Positions 35,345 through 45,571 of a DNA stretch of 64,000 nt are shown piece by piece (position 1 is the stretch's first letter; the number at the start of each line of letters is the position of its first letter). The notes beneath the pieces are model-generated. The model had not been told where the DNA came from. It was given only the letters and a program-made list of their open reading frames with translations, and made no database searches. This stretch comes from Vreelandella subglaciescola (lineage in GTDB: Bacteria > Pseudomonadota > Gammaproteobacteria > Pseudomonadales > Halomonadaceae), in the NCBI GenBank assembly GCA_030454225.1, contig JAKDRW010000003.1:1-64000 (forward strand), in the 5' to 3' direction. Both the position numbers and the translations under genes were made by a program.

Positions 35345-38300
35345 TTAGGCAGCGGCAGTTTTCTGGTTGAGGGTATGCAGCAGGGCTTCGACCTGCTCAA
35401 AGCGTGCGTCAACGGTCGCCATGGGCAGCGTAAAGCGCAGCGTGTCCGAACCGTCCAGGCGATAGCTGGCGGGATCGGCTTGTATGAGGCCGACAAGCGT
35501 CATCGGGTCGACCCGTGTCTGGGCGTCAAAGATGAGGCGGCCGCGTTCAGAGCCGGCCTCCAGGCGCTTGATGCCCAGCTGCTCGGCGCGTTGGCGCAGG
35601 CGCGTCTGGCGGATCAGGTGTTTGAGCGGTGCGGGCAGCAGCCCGAAGCGGTCGATGAGTTCAACCTGTAGCTCTTTGAGTTCGCCGTCGTTTGAGGTAT
35701 TGGCAATCCGCTTGTACATCACCAGGCGCTGCTGCACGTCGTGGATGTAGTCGTCGGGAATCAGCGCCGGCAGGTTCAGGCTGATTTCCACGCCGCTGGC
35801 AAAGGGCGCGTCGATATTGGGCGTCTTACCGGCGCGGATGGCCTTCACCGCGCGGTCGAGCATTTCCATGTACAGCGTATAGCCGATGGTTTCCATCTGC
35901 CCGCTTTGCTCGTCGCCCAAAAGCTCGCCGGCGCCGCGGATTTCCATGTCGTGGCTGGCCAGCGTAAAGCCCGCGCCCAGATCGTCCGAGGCGCTGATGG
36001 CTTCGAGGCGTTTGAGCGCGTCCCGGGTCATGGCTCTGGGCGGCGGGGTGAGCAGGTAGGCGTAGGCCTGGTGGTGGCTGCGGCCAACGCGTCCGCGCAG
36101 TTGGTGCAGCTGGGCGAGGCCGAACTTGTCGGCGCGCTCGATCAAAATAGTGTTGGCGCTGGGCACGTCGATGCCGGTTTCGATGATGGTGGAGCACACC
36201 AGCACGTTGAAGCGGCGGTGGTAGAAGTCTGACATCACCCGCTCCAGGCTGCGTTCGGGCAGCTGGCCGTGGGCCACGGCGACGCGTGCATCGGGCACCA
36301 GCTCGCGGATTTTTTCTGCGGTATTTTCGATGGTCTTGACTTCGTTGTGGAGAAAGTACACCTGGCCGCCGCGGAGTATTTCGCGCAGCAGGGCTTCCTT
36401 GATCACACCGTCGTTGCGCTGCTGGACAAAGGTTTTGACCGACAGGCGGCGCGCCGGCGGCGTGGCGATGATCGACAGGTCGCGAATGCCGCTCATGGCC
36501 ATGTTGAGCGTGCGCGGAATCGGCGTGGCGGTCAGCGTGAGGATGTCGATCTCGGCGCGCAGGGTCTTGAGCTTTTCTTTTTGCGCGACGCCAAAGCGGT
36601 GCTCTTCGTCGATGACCAAAAGCCCCATTTTGGGCAGCTCGACGCTTTGCGACAGCAGCTTGTGGGTGCCGATAACGATGTCGGTTTGCCCGCTTTTGAT
36701 TTTGTCGAGCGCGTCGCCAGCGCCTTTGCCGCTGGTAAAACGCGAGAGCAGGCCAATATTGACCGCGGTATCGGCAAAGCGGTCGCGGAAGTTTTCAAAG
36801 TGCTGGCGTGCCAGCAGGGTGGTGGGGACCAATACCACGACCTGGCGCCCCGACTGGACGGCGAGAAACGCCGCGCGCATGGCGACTTCGGTCTTGCCAA
36901 AGCCGACGTCGCCGCAGATCACGCGATCCATCGGCTGGGGGGCGGTCAAGTCGTTGACCACGGCGTGGATGGCGGCCTCCTGATCGGGGGTTTCCTCGAA
37001 CGGGAAGCTGGCCGAGAAACGCTGGTAGTCGTCTCCCGGGGTGTCGTAAACCACGCCCTGCTGGGCTTCGCGGCGGGCGTAGATGTCGAGCAGCTCGGCG
37101 GCGGTATCGCGAATTTTTTCGGCGGCTTTCTTGCGCGCTTTTTCCCACTGGTCCGAGCCCAGCTTGTGCAGCGGCGCGTGTTCGTCGTCGGCCCCGCTGT
37201 AGCGCGAAATCAAATGCAGGCTGTCGACCGGAACGTAGAGCTTGGCGCCGTTGGCGTACTCAAGCGCCAGGAATTCGCTGGCCTGGCCGCCGGCTTCCAG
37301 CGCTTCAAGCCCCAGATAGCGGCCCACGCCGTGGGCCTGATGCACCACCGGCGCGCCGGCTTGGAGCTCGGACAGGTGGCGCACGGCAAAGGCGTTGTCG
37401 TCGGTGGCTTTTTCACGCCGCCGACTTTGGCGCACCACGTCGCCGAACAGCTCGGTTTCGGTGATGAGCACGACGTTTTGCGCCTCCAGCCAGAGGCCCG
37501 CATCGACCTGACCTTCGGCCAGCGCAAAGCGTTGGCTCCCGTCGATAAAGTCGGCAAACCGCTCGACGTACGCAAGCCTCAGCGACAGCGGAGCGAGCAG
37601 GTCTTCCAGCGCTTCGCGCCGGCCGCGCGACTCTGCCACAAACAGGATGCGGGCATCCGGCTGCTGGGCGATAAAACGCTCAAGCGCCGCCAACGGCGTA
37701 TGGCTGCGCGCGTTGATAGCCACGTCCGGCGGCGCTATGGCGTCCGGCACCCGGGCATGGCGGTGGTCGGCGTCGTCGGTGAGTTCGATGCGCGGGCGCT
37801 GCTTGATCGCCGCAAAAAGTTCGCTGACCGGCCAGAAGGCGCGGTGGGGCGGCAGCAGGGGGCGCGTCGGGTCAACGCCGAGGTTGGCGTAGCGTGCCTC
37901 AATGGCGTCCCAGTGCTGCTCGGCGGCGGCGAACACGCCGGGCAGCAGGGCGACGTGGGTAGCCTCGGTCAGGTGTTCGAAAAGCGAGGCGGTGTGCTCG
38001 AAAAACAGCGGCAGGTACTGCTCAAGCCCGGGCGACGGAATGGCTTTTAGCGCGTCGTTATACAGCGGGCACTGGCGCGGATCGACGTCAAACAGCGTCT
38101 CGAAGCGTTCGCGAAAGCAGGCGATGGCGCTGCGCGACAGCGAATACTCGTGGGCGGGCAGCAGCTCCACGCGCGCGACTTTTTCGCTGGAGCGCTGCGA
38201 GCCGGGGTCGAAATAGCGCAGGGTATCGATTTCATCGTCGAACAGGTCGATGCGAATGGGCTGCTCCATGCCCATGGCGTAAAGGTCGATCAGCGCGCCG

Positions 38301-38794
38301 CGGATGGCATATTCGCCAGGTTCAAACACGGTTTCCACTGCGCGGTAGCCGGCGCGGGTGAGCGATTCGCGCAGGCTGTCGCGATCAAGCGTATCGCCGG
38401 CGGTAAGCGTAAGGACGCGCCCGGCGATGTAGTCCACCGGCGGCAAGCGCTGCATTAGCGTGTTGATGGGCACCAGCACAATGCCGTGCACGCCGCCCTG
38501 AAGCTTGCGCAGCGTGCGCAGCCGGGTTGATACGATGTCCTGGTGCGGGGAAAAACTGTCGTAGGGCAGCGTTTCCCAGTCGGGAAACGGCAGTACCGGG
38601 ATATCGCTATAAAACGCCAGCGTTTGTTCAAGGCGCTGGGCGCTTGCGGTATTCGGCGTGATGACCAGCAGCGGGGCGTGTCGGGCGGCGTTGGCAAGCG
38701 CCAGCGCCGCAGCGCTGCCGGGCGGCGAGGTCCAGAAAAGCGTCTCGCGAGTACCCTCGGGCGTGGGCGGGTCGAGCAGGGAAAAGGTCGGCAT
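35345..38794 (-). CDS. mfd: Transcription-repair coupling factor
   Basis: 1149 residues. Mfd removes stalled RNA polymerase at DNA lesions and recruits UvrA. The N-terminal UvrB-like region (LPFPDWETLPYDSFSPHQD), the RNA-polymerase interaction region, helicase motif I (CGDVGFGKTEVAMRA), the DEEHRF box, and the RecG-like TRG region (LQVELIDRFGLLPAPLKHL) are present. The ORF track opens 35 codons earlier; MPTFSLLDPP at 38794 aligns with the family. Three 12-bp repeats lie across the start and create another in-frame ATG at 38818. None of these starts has a good ribosome site. Confidence 0.96.
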   Translation of the reverse strand: MPTFSLLDPPTPEGTRETLFWTSPPGSAAALALANAARHAPLLVITPNTASAQRLEQTLAFYSDIPVLPFPDWETLPYDSFSPHQDIVSTRLRTLRKLQGGVHGIVLVPINTLMQRLPPVDYIAGRVLTLTAGDTLDRDSLRESLTRAGYRAVETVFEPGEYAIRGALIDLYAMGMEQPIRIDLFDDEIDTLRYFDPGSQRSSEKVARVELLPAHEYSLSRSAIACFRERFETLFDVDPRQCPLYNDALKAIPSPGLEQYLPLFFEHTASLFEHLTEATHVALLPGVFAAAEQHWDAIEARYANLGVDPTRPLLPPHRAFWPVSELFAAIKQRPRIELTDDADHRHARVPDAIAPPDVAINARSHTPLAALERFIAQQPDARILFVAESRGRREALEDLLAPLSLRLAYVERFADFIDGSQRFALAEGQVDAGLWLEAQNVVLITETELFGDVVRQSRRREKATDDNAFAVRHLSELQAGAPVVHQAHGVGRYLGLEALEAGGQASEFLALEYANGAKLYVPVDSLHLISRYSGADDEHAPLHKLGSDQWEKARKKAAEKIRDTAAELLDIYARREAQQGVVYDTPGDDYQRFSASFPFEETPDQEAAIHAVVNDLTAPQPMDRVICGDVGFGKTEVAMRAAFLAVQSGRQVVVLVPTTLLARQHFENFRDRFADTAVNIGLLSRFTSGKGAGDALDKIKSGQTDIVIGTHKLLSQSVELPKMGLLVIDEEHRFGVAQKEKLKTLRAEIDILTLTATPIPRTLNMAMSGIRDLSIIATPPARRLSVKTFVQQRNDGVIKEALLREILRGGQVYFLHNEVKTIENTAEKIRELVPDARVAVAHGQLPERSLERVMSDFYHRRFNVLVCSTIIETGIDVPSANTILIERADKFGLAQLHQLRGRVGRSHHQAYAYLLTPPPRAMTRDALKRLEAISASDDLGAGFTLASHDMEIRGAGELLGDEQSGQMETIGYTLYMEMLDRAVKAIRAGKTPNIDAPFASGVEISLNLPALIPDDYIHDVQQRLVMYKRIANTSNDGELKELQVELIDRFGLLPAPLKHLIRQTRLRQRAEQLGIKRLEAGSERGRLIFDAQTRVDPMTLVGLIQADPASYRLDGSDTLRFTLPMATVDARFEQVEALLHTLNQKTAAA

Positions 38795-38828
38795 AGTCGA
38801 TGATATAGTCGATGGCATAGTCGATATC
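38793..38828. repeat. Three 12-bp tandem repeats across the mfd start
   Basis: Plus-strand units ATAGTCGATGAT, ATAGTCGATGGC and ATAGTCGATATC. On the coding strand they read in frame as MPST-ISST-MP and supply two ATG codons 24 bp apart. A change of copy number would keep the frame but move the distance from promoter to start. Confidence 0.85.
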
Positions 38829-39094
38829 GGTTTGCGCTGAAATAAGAGACGGAAAAAAAGCGGGAAATATCCCCCAATCATACACGATTGACCGTTCACG
38901 CAGTGCGCCGCCGTCAGCGGGACTCTGCGTCACCTTTTTGCGCCTTTATATGTTTTTCTCCCTGTAGTCAACAAAGGCACGGTGTAATCCGCCTACAGCG
39001 GCTGCGACCATCCAGTGATTGCGATACGGGCGTCAGGTCAGGATAATGCCGCGAAGCAACTTCCTTCTTCTTTCATTACCCCGAGAGGTCGCAC
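38795..39094. other. mfd-gap divergent intergenic region (about 300 bp)
   Basis: No gene is supported. It contains the 12-bp repeats next to mfd and the divergent promoters of mfd and gap. gap is preceded by CCGAGAGG, a good ribosome site. I cannot assign convincing -35/-10 hexamers. The stretch from 38940 to 39060 is less GC-rich than the coding regions. Confidence 0.6.
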
Positions 39095-40558
39095 GTGAGT
39101 CAGCCAACGCTTGATAACGTATTTCAGGAATGGCAGAGCAACGAAGCTCTGGCCGAACAGATGGTTCCGCTGGTGGGGCGGTTGTATCGCCAAAACAACG
39201 TCGTGGCCACCATGTTCGGTCGTTCGCTGATCAGGCAGTCGGTGATTCGCGTTCTGAAAGACCACCGCTTTGTGCACGAAATTGAAGGCACCGAGCTGAC
39301 CCTGGAAGACACCTTTCCCATCGTCCAGGCAATGGCCGGGCTCAGCCTGGGGCCGGCCCACGTTGATGTGGGCAAGCTGGCAGTGCTGCTCAAGCGCCAA
39401 GGCGGCGACGACGTGGATGCCTTTTTACGTAAAGAGCTGAGCGACATTGTCGATGGCTACCAGTCCGGCGCCAGCACCGGCGAGCCTCAGGACGTGGTGC
39501 TCTATGGCTTTGGCCGTATTGGCCGGCTGTTGGCGCGGGTAATGATCGAAAAGGCCGGCGGCGGCAACCTGCTGCGCCTGCGCGCGATTGTGGTGCGTGG
39601 CCGCGGTGACGTAGCCAAAGACCTTGAAAAGCGCGCCAGCCTGCTGCGCCGCGACTCGGTGCACGGCCCGTTTGAAGGCACCATCGACGTTGACGCCGAG
39701 GCTCGCACGCTGACCGTCAACGGCAACGTCATTCAGGTGATCTACGCCAACGCGCCGAGCGATATCGACTATACCGACTACGGCATCGATAATGCCGTGA
39801 TCGTCGACAATACCGGCATCTGGCGCGATGAAGCCGGCCTGGGGCAGCACCTTGAGTGCCGCGGCGCGGCCAAGGCGCTGTTGACCGCGCCGGGCAAGGG
39901 CGACATCAAAAATATTGTTTACGGCGTCAACCATGGCGATATCGGCGACGCCGACCGTATCCTGTCGGCGGCCTCGTGCACCACCAACGCGATTGTGCCG
40001 GTACTCAAGGTATTGAACGACGAGTACGGCGTGACCACCGGGCACGTGGAAACCGTGCACGCCTACACCAACGACCAGAACCTGATCGACAACTATCACG
40101 CAGGCGACCGCCGCGGACGCAGTGCGGCGCTCAACATGGTGCTGACCGAGACCGGCGCGGCCAAGGCCGTGGCCAAGGCGCTGCCCGAGCTTGACGGCAA
40201 GCTGACCGGCAACGCCATCCGCGTGCCCACGCCCAACGTCTCCATGGCCATCCTCAACCTGACGCTTGAGAAGAGCACCGATGCCGAGTCGCTCAACGAC
40301 TACCTGCGCGGCATGTCGATCCATTCGGCGTACCAGAAGCAGATCGACTTTGTCGACTCGGCCGAAGTGGTGTCGTCAGACTTCGTGGGCAACCGCAAAG
40401 CGGGCATTGTTGATGCCAAAGCGACGATCGCCAGCGACAATCACGCGGTGGTTTACGTGTGGTATGACAACGAATTTGGCTATAGCTGCCAGGTTATTCG
40501 CCTGCTGCAGCATATTTCCCACGTTAATTTCCTCAAACTGCCTCACGAAAACGGCTGA
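39095..40558 (+). CDS. gap: Glyceraldehyde-3-phosphate dehydrogenase, long form
   Basis: 487 residues, about 150 more than the classical enzyme. The Rossmann fold starts near DVVLYGFGRIGRLLARVMIE (about residue 130) and the catalytic cysteine is in SAASCTTNAIVPVLK, followed by the sugar-phosphate loop and YVWYDNEFGYSCQVIRL. The N-terminal 125 residues are a helical extension (NEALAEQMVPLVGRLYRQNN) found in the gamma-proteobacterial long-form GAPDH whose gene neighbours mfd and nqr in Pseudomonas. It probably works in gluconeogenesis. Starts with GTG. Confidence 0.93.
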   Translation: MSQPTLDNVFQEWQSNEALAEQMVPLVGRLYRQNNVVATMFGRSLIRQSVIRVLKDHRFVHEIEGTELTLEDTFPIVQAMAGLSLGPAHVDVGKLAVLLKRQGGDDVDAFLRKELSDIVDGYQSGASTGEPQDVVLYGFGRIGRLLARVMIEKAGGGNLLRLRAIVVRGRGDVAKDLEKRASLLRRDSVHGPFEGTIDVDAEARTLTVNGNVIQVIYANAPSDIDYTDYGIDNAVIVDNTGIWRDEAGLGQHLECRGAAKALLTAPGKGDIKNIVYGVNHGDIGDADRILSAASCTTNAIVPVLKVLNDEYGVTTGHVETVHAYTNDQNLIDNYHAGDRRGRSAALNMVLTETGAAKAVAKALPELDGKLTGNAIRVPTPNVSMAILNLTLEKSTDAESLNDYLRGMSIHSAYQKQIDFVDSAEVVSSDFVGNRKAGIVDAKATIASDNHAVVYVWYDNEFGYSCQVIRLLQHISHVNFLKLPHENG

Positions 40559-40596
40559 TACCGGCGTGCAATAAAGCGTCTGTAACCCGCTCCACG

Positions 40597-40622
40597 CGCC
40601 ACCTTAGGGTGGCGTTTTGCGT
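40597..40622 (+). terminator. Intrinsic terminator of gap
   Basis: Stem CGCCACC/GGTGGCG with loop TTAG followed by TTTTGCG, 39 bp after the gap stop. A second hairpin (GGCGTG/CACGCC, 40631-40648) follows at once. Confidence 0.8.
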
Positions 40623-40666
40623 ACGCAGCAGGCGTGGCTTAACACGCCACGTGCCTGGGGGGGATG

Positions 40667-40695
40667 TGGTCATTGGCCGCGCTTATCTTTATAAT
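40667..40695 (+). promoter_or_regulatory. Candidate nqr operon promoter
   Basis: TGGTCA (40667-40672), 17-bp spacer and a perfect TATAAT (40690-40695), about 130 bp upstream of nqrA. The -35 matches four of six consensus positions. Confidence 0.6.
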
Positions 40696-40823
40696 ACGGT
40701 GGATTTTTGGGGTGGTTCGAGCACGCCTTGAACCGACTGGTAATAATCTACGCGGAAAATAAGAATTCGAATCCTTTCGAAGCCCTTATCTCCGTATATC
40801 CGATCCATCAACTGGGCGAGACT

Positions 40824-42173
40824 ATGATCGAAGTCAAAAAAGGCCTGGATCTCCCCATCGCGGGGGCGCCGGAGCTGCGCATTACCGATGCTCAGCCGGC
40901 GCGCCACGTGGCCATCCTGGGTACTGACTATGTCGGCATGCGGCCGACAATGGAAGTCAAGGTTGGGGATAAGGTCAAGTTAGGCCAACTACTTTTCACC
41001 GATAAGAAAATTGCGGGGGTGCGCTTCACGTCACCCGCCGCCGGTGAGGTGGTCGCTATCAACCGTGGCGAAAAGCGGCGTTTGCTGTCTGTGGTGATCA
41101 AAGTCGATGAGAGCGAAGAAGCCGTGGCCTTTACGGCGCACGAGCGTAGCGCTCTTGGTAGCCTGGAGCGCCAGACGGTCGTTGACCAGCTGGTAGACTC
41201 CGGGCTTTGGACGGCGCTGCGCACGCGTCCGTTCTCGCGTACGCCGGCACTCGACAGCACGCCCGCCGACATCTTCGTGACCGCCGTGGATACCCATCCG
41301 CTAAGTCCCGACCCCGCGGTGATCATCAACGAAGCGCCCGAGGCGTTTACCGATGGTCTGAAGGTGCTGTCCCGCCTGACCGAAGGCAAGGTTTATCTGT
41401 GCACCGGCAAAGACGCGTCGATCCCCGGCGCTGACGTCAGCGGCGTGGCTACCGAGGCCTTTAACGGGCCACACCCGGCGGGGCTTGCGGGTACGCATAT
41501 CCATCATTTGTCGCCGGTCGGCCTGCACAAGCACGTTTGGCATATTGGCTACCAGGATGTGATGGCGATGGGTACGCTGTTCGCCCAGGGCAAACTCGAC
41601 GTCACCCGCATCATGGCCGTGACCGGGCCGCGCGCCGTAGAGCCGCGCCTGCTGCGCACTCGTGTGGGTGCCAATACCGAGGAGCTGCTCGCCGGTGAAG
41701 TCGTCAAGCCCGATGATACGCGGGTGATTTCGGGGTCGGTGTTTTCCGGCTTTGCCACCGAAGGCAAGCTGAGCTACGCGGGGCGCTTTCACAACCAGTT
41801 CAGTCTGCTCGAAGAGGGCAACAAGCGCCTCTTCATGGGCTGGCTGTCGCCGGGTAGCGAGCGCCACTCGGTGCTGGGGATTTACCTGTCGAAGATCAAG
41901 GGGCTGAGCAACTACGCGCCGACGACGTCGACCAACGGGTCGGAGCGCGCGATGGTACCGGTTGGCGCCTACGAGCAAGTCATGCCGCTGGATATCATGC
42001 CGACTCAGCTGCTGCGTTCGCTGATCGTGGGGGACATTGAAGCTGCGATGGAGCTTGGCTGTCTGGAGCTGGACGAAGAGGATCTGGCGCTGTGCACGTA
42101 CGCTTGCCCAGGCAAGTATGAGTACGGCCCCATCCTGCGCGATAACCTCACCATGATCGAGAAAGAGGCCTGA
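40824..42173 (+). CDS. nqrA: Na+-translocating NADH:quinone reductase subunit A
   Basis: 449 residues. Cytoplasmic-side subunit of the sodium-pumping respiratory complex. It opens [20 protein letters not shown] as in Vibrio Nqr[20 protein letters not shown] and the later [25 protein letters not shown] and [15 protein letters not shown] are conserved. The ORF track extends 39 codons upstream; the ATG at 40824 has a GGGCGAG site and matches the family. First of six adjacent nqr genes. Confidence 0.97.
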   Translation: MIEVKKGLDLPIAGAPELRITDAQPARHVAILGTDYVGMRPTMEVKVGDKVKLGQLLFTDKKIAGVRFTSPAAGEVVAINRGEKRRLLSVVIKVDESEEAVAFTAHERSALGSLERQTVVDQLVDSGLWTALRTRPFSRTPALDSTPADIFVTAVDTHPLSPDPAVIINEAPEAFTDGLKVLSRLTEGKVYLCTGKDASIPGADVSGVATEAFNGPHPAGLAGTHIHHLSPVGLHKHVWHIGYQDVMAMGTLFAQGKLDVTRIMAVTGPRAVEPRLLRTRVGANTEELLAGEVVKPDDTRVISGSVFSGFATEGKLSYAGRFHNQFSLLEEGNKRLFMGWLSPGSERHSVLGIYLSKIKGLSNYAPTTSTNGSERAMVPVGAYEQVMPLDIMPTQLLRSLIVGDIEAAMELGCLELDEEDLALCTYACPGKYEYGPILRDNLTMIEKEA

Positions 42174-43399
42174 TGATGGGTATTCGACAAACGCTCGAGA
42201 ATATCGAGCCGCACTTTCATAAAGGCGGCAAGTATGAAGCGTTCTACCCGCTGTTCGAAGCGGTAGACACGATGCTCTATACGCCGCCCAGCGTAACCAA
42301 GACGACCGCGCATATTCGCGACGGTATCGATCTTAAGCGCATGATGATCACCGTTTGGCTATGCGCCTTCCCGGCCATGTTTTTCGGCATGTGGAACGCC
42401 GGCTTTCAGGCCAACAGCGCCATCGACGCCGGCTCCTTGTCCATGGGCGGCTGGCGCGAAGCGCTGACAATGGTGCTGTCCGCGGGGCACAATGCCGATA
42501 GCCTGTGGGCCAACTTTGTCCTTGGGGCGACCTACTTCATACCGATCTATTTCATCACCTTTGTGGTGGGCGGCTTCTGGGAAGTGCTGTTTGCGATCAA
42601 GCGCGGCCACGAGGTCAACGAAGGCTTTTTCGTCACCTCGATCCTGTTCGCGTTGATTTTGCCGGCGACGATTCCGCTGTGGCAGGTCGCGCTAGGCATT
42701 ACCTTTGGGGTGGTGATCGGCAAGGAAGTCTTTGGCGGTACCGGCAAGAACTTCTTGAATCCGGCGCTGACGGCGCGTGCGTTTTTGTATTTTGCCTACC
42801 CGGCGCAAATTTCCGGCGACTCGATCTGGGTGGCCGCTGACGGCTATACCGGCGCCACCGCGCTGTCCATGGCGTTTCAGGACGGCATGACCCAGCTGAC
42901 CGATTCTGTCAGCTGGTGGGATGCGTTCTGGGGCTTTATTCCCGGCTCGGTCGGCGAGGTCTCCACCTTTGCCATCCTGCTTGGCGGTATCGTGCTGCTG
43001 TGGACGCGGCTGGCCTCCTGGCGCATCATGCTGGGGGTGTGTCTGGGGATGATCGCGACCAGTACGCTGTTCAACCTGATCGGTTCTGACACCAACGCCA
43101 TGTTTGCCATGCCGTGGTACTGGCACTTTGTCATCGGCGGCTTTGCCTTCGGCATGGTGTTTATGGCCACCGACCCGGTATCGGCTTCGATGACCAATCC
43201 GGGGCGCTGGATTTTTGGTGCGCTCATCGGCTTTATGACCGTGCTGATCCGCGTGGTTAACCCGGCGTTCCCCGAGGGCATCATGTTGGCGATTCTGTTT
43301 GCCAACCTGTTTGCGCCGCTGATTGACCACTTCTTTGTCCAGGCCAACATCAAACGTCGCGTTAAGCGCGTTGGCGTGCCGGCCGAGGAGACTGCCTGA
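42173..43399 (+). CDS. nqrB: Na+-translocating NADH:quinone reductase subunit B
   Basis: 408 residues (407 if the second ATG at 42176 is used, which fits the family start [14 protein letters not shown]). Integral membrane subunit with about 10 helices; it carries riboflavin and a covalently bound FMN. The FMN acceptor threonine is in [10 protein letters not shown] (motif at 42839-42859), the substrate motif of ApbE. The start overlaps the nqrA stop (TGATG) and the stop overlaps nqrC, so translation is coupled. Confidence 0.97.
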   Translation: MMGIRQTLENIEPHFHKGGKYEAFYPLFEAVDTMLYTPPSVTKTTAHIRDGIDLKRMMITVWLCAFPAMFFGMWNAGFQANSAIDAGSLSMGGWREALTMVLSAGHNADSLWANFVLGATYFIPIYFITFVVGGFWEVLFAIKRGHEVNEGFFVTSILFALILPATIPLWQVALGITFGVVIGKEVFGGTGKNFLNPALTARAFLYFAYPAQISGDSIWVAADGYTGATALSMAFQDGMTQLTDSVSWWDAFWGFIPGSVGEVSTFAILLGGIVLLWTRLASWRIMLGVCLGMIATSTLFNLIGSDTNAMFAMPWYWHFVIGGFAFGMVFMATDPVSASMTNPGRWIFGALIGFMTVLIRVVNPAFPEGIMLAILFANLFAPLIDHFFVQANIKRRVKRVGVPAEETA

Positions 43400-44211
43400 T
43401 GGGTAACAACTCGATCAAAAAGACGCTGATCGTGGCGTTTGCGCTGTGTATCGTCTGCTCCGTAATTGTATCCACGGCGGCGGTAGCGCTACGCCCGCAG
43501 CAGCAGTTCAACCAGGAGCTGGACCGCAAGGCCAACATTATCCAGGTGGCCAAGCTTGGCGGCTCGGGCAAAAGCGTCGAGGATGTGTTCAACGAGCGCA
43601 TCAGCGCGCGCGTCGTCGATATGCAGACCGGCGAATACACCGATGAGTTCGATCCCGAAACCTTCGACCAGTTCGAAGCGGCAACCGATCCGGCTACCGG
43701 CCGCACGCTGTCGGGGCGCAACGATCTTGCCGGCCTCTCGCAGGTGGAAAACTACGCGACGGTTTACCTGATCGACGACCCCGAAGATCCCAGCCAGATC
43801 GTCTTGCCGATTCGTGGCCAGGGCCTGTGGGGGCTGATGAGCGGCTTCTTGTCGGTCAAGGGTGATGGTAATACTATTGTCAGTATTACCTATTACGACA
43901 TGAGCGAAACGCCGGGGCTGGGTGCCGAGGTCAACAATTCACGCTGGCAGGCGCTGTGGGACGGTAAAGAAATCTACGCCGAGGGCGACGATAGCCTCTC
44001 GCCGGCGATTCACCTGTCCAAGAGCGCCAGCGGCGAGAATGAAGTGGATGCGTTGTCGGGTGCCACGCTGACCAGTAACGGGGTCACCAACATGCTCCAG
44101 TTCTGGTTGAGCTCGGAAGGTTTCGGTAAATATCTGGCTAAGTTCCGCAGCGGTGTGAGCCAGGATGATGCTCAAAACGCCGGCGCCGAACGTGAATCGG
44201 AAGGAGCCTAA
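43399..44211 (+). CDS. nqrC: Na+-translocating NADH:quinone reductase subunit C
   Basis: 270 residues. One N-terminal membrane helix ([21 protein letters not shown]) and a periplasmic FMN-binding domain. The covalent FMN site is the threonine of [14 protein letters not shown] (motif at 44047-44067, acceptor about Thr223). It links the electron path from NqrF/D/E to NqrB. The ATG overlaps the nqrB stop by one base and nqrD follows after 2 bp. Confidence 0.97.
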   Translation: MGNNSIKKTLIVAFALCIVCSVIVSTAAVALRPQQQFNQELDRKANIIQVAKLGGSGKSVEDVFNERISARVVDMQTGEYTDEFDPETFDQFEAATDPATGRTLSGRNDLAGLSQVENYATVYLIDDPEDPSQIVLPIRGQGLWGLMSGFLSVKGDGNTIVSITYYDMSETPGLGAEVNNSRWQALWDGKEIYAEGDDSLSPAIHLSKSASGENEVDALSGATLTSNGVTNMLQFWLSSEGFGKYLAKFRSGVSQDDAQNAGAERESEGA

Positions 44212-44213
44212 TC

Positions 44214-44882
44214 ATGGCAGACGTTACGCCTAAAAGCGTCTTGACGACGCCGATTATTCAAAACAACCCTATTGCCTTGCAAATCCTGGGGATCTGCTCG
44301 GCGCTGGCGGTAACCACCAGCATGGGGGTGTCACTGGTAATGGCTGTCGCCGTTATCTTTGTCACCTCGCTGTCAAACTTCTTCGTCTCGCTGATCCGTA
44401 ACCACATCCCGTCGTCGATCCGTATCATCGTGCAGATGACCATTATCGCGTCGCTGGTCATCGTGGTGGATCAGATTCTGAAAGCGTATGCCTATGAGAT
44501 GTCCAAGCAGCTGTCGGTATTCGTCGGCCTGATCATCACCAACTGCATCGTGATGGGGCGTGCTGAAGGCTTTGCGATGACCAACTCGCCGGGGCTTTCG
44601 TTCCTCGACGGCGTCGGTAACGGCCTTGGCTACGGTCTTATCCTGATGCTTGTAGGCTTTGTCCGCGAGCTGTTGGGATCGGGTAGCGTGTTCGGCTTTA
44701 CCGTGCTGCAAACCGTGCAGGACGGCGGCTGGTACGTGGGCAACGGCCTGCTGTTGCTGCCACCGTCGGCGTTCTTTGTGATCGGCCTGTTGATCTGGGG
44801 GCTACGTTCGCTCAAGCCCGATCAGGTAGAAGAGAACGAGTTCCAGATGAAGGAAAATACTCAGCCGAAGGAGGCCGTATAA
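44214..44882 (+). CDS. nqrD: Na+-translocating NADH:quinone reductase subunit D
   Basis: 222 residues, six predicted membrane helices. NqrD and NqrE are homologous and hold an iron centre between them in known complexes. Recognisable segments include [19 protein letters not shown], the [15 protein letters not shown] loop with its conserved cysteine and the [21 protein letters not shown] helix. The C-terminal tail is acidic ([19 protein letters not shown]). Confidence 0.97.
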   Translation: MADVTPKSVLTTPIIQNNPIALQILGICSALAVTTSMGVSLVMAVAVIFVTSLSNFFVSLIRNHIPSSIRIIVQMTIIASLVIVVDQILKAYAYEMSKQLSVFVGLIITNCIVMGRAEGFAMTNSPGLSFLDGVGNGLGYGLILMLVGFVRELLGSGSVFGFTVLQTVQDGGWYVGNGLLLLPPSAFFVIGLLIWGLRSLKPDQVEENEFQMKENTQPKEAV

Positions 44883-44883
44883 C

Positions 44884-45501
44884 ATGGAACATTATCTGAG
44901 CCTGTTGGCGAAATCGATTTTCGTCGAGAATATGGCGCTGGCGTTCTTTTTGGGCATGTGTACCTTCCTCGCCGTATCGAAGAAAGTCTCGTCGGCGCTG
45001 GGGCTGGGCGTTGCGGTTATCGTCGTACTGGCGGTTACCGTTCCCATCAATAACCTGGTGTATACCTATCTGCTGCAGGAAGGCGCGCTGACCTGGACGG
45101 GGATTGCGGGCGCGGAAGACATCGATCTTTCGTTTCTGGGGCTTTTGAGCTATATCGGCGTGATTGCGGCGCTGGTGCAGATCATGGAAATGTTTCTGGA
45201 CAAGTACGTGCCCTCGCTTTACAACGCGCTGGGCGTGTTTCTGCCGCTGATTACCGTTAACTGCGCCATCCTCGGCGGCGTGTTGTTCATGGTTGAGCGC
45301 CACTATAACTTCGGTGAGTCCGTGGTCTATGGCTTTGGCGCAGGGGCAGGCTGGGCGCTGGCGATTGCCGCGCTGGCCGGTATTCGCGAAAAGCTCAAGT
45401 ACAGCGACGTACCGGCCGGCCTCCAGGGGCTGGGCATTACCTTCCTCACGGTGGGGCTGATGTCGCTGGGTTTCATGTCCTTCTCGGGCATCCAGCTTTA
45501 A
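44884..45501 (+). CDS. nqrE: Na+-translocating NADH:quinone reductase subunit E
   Basis: 205 residues, six predicted membrane helices, paralogous to NqrD. It begins [34 protein letters not shown] and [19 protein letters not shown] carry the conserved cysteines of the intramembrane iron site. It starts one base after the nqrD stop with an AAGGAGG-like site inside nqrD. A hairpin separates it from nqrF. Confidence 0.97.
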   Translation: MEHYLSLLAKSIFVENMALAFFLGMCTFLAVSKKVSSALGLGVAVIVVLAVTVPINNLVYTYLLQEGALTWTGIAGAEDIDLSFLGLLSYIGVIAALVQIMEMFLDKYVPSLYNALGVFLPLITVNCAILGGVLFMVERHYNFGESVVYGFGAGAGWALAIAALAGIREKLKYSDVPAGLQGLGITFLTVGLMSLGFMSFSGIQL

Positions 45502-45511
45502 CGCAGCGGTT

Positions 45512-45541
45512 TTTCCGGCGCCGCCAGAGCCGCGCCGGAAA
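45512..45541 (+). repeat. Hairpin between nqrE and nqrF
   Basis: TTTCCGGCG and CGCCGGAAA form a perfect 9-bp stem with a 12-nt loop in the only sizeable gap of the nqr operon (70 bp). There is no following T run, so it may be an mRNA processing or stability element rather than a terminator. Confidence 0.65.
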
Positions 45542-45571
45542 CAGGAAAACCTCCAGCAATAGGAAACCGAC

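Noticed and set aside
36269-38050. 593-residue plus-strand ORF inside mfd
   Set aside because: Antisense shadow of mfd, which has full motif support; long open frames arise from high GC at third positions.
43399-44211. rnfG instead of nqrC
   Set aside because: Gene order A-B-C-D-E-F with a ferredoxin/FAD NqrF and NqrM identifies NQR rather than RNF.
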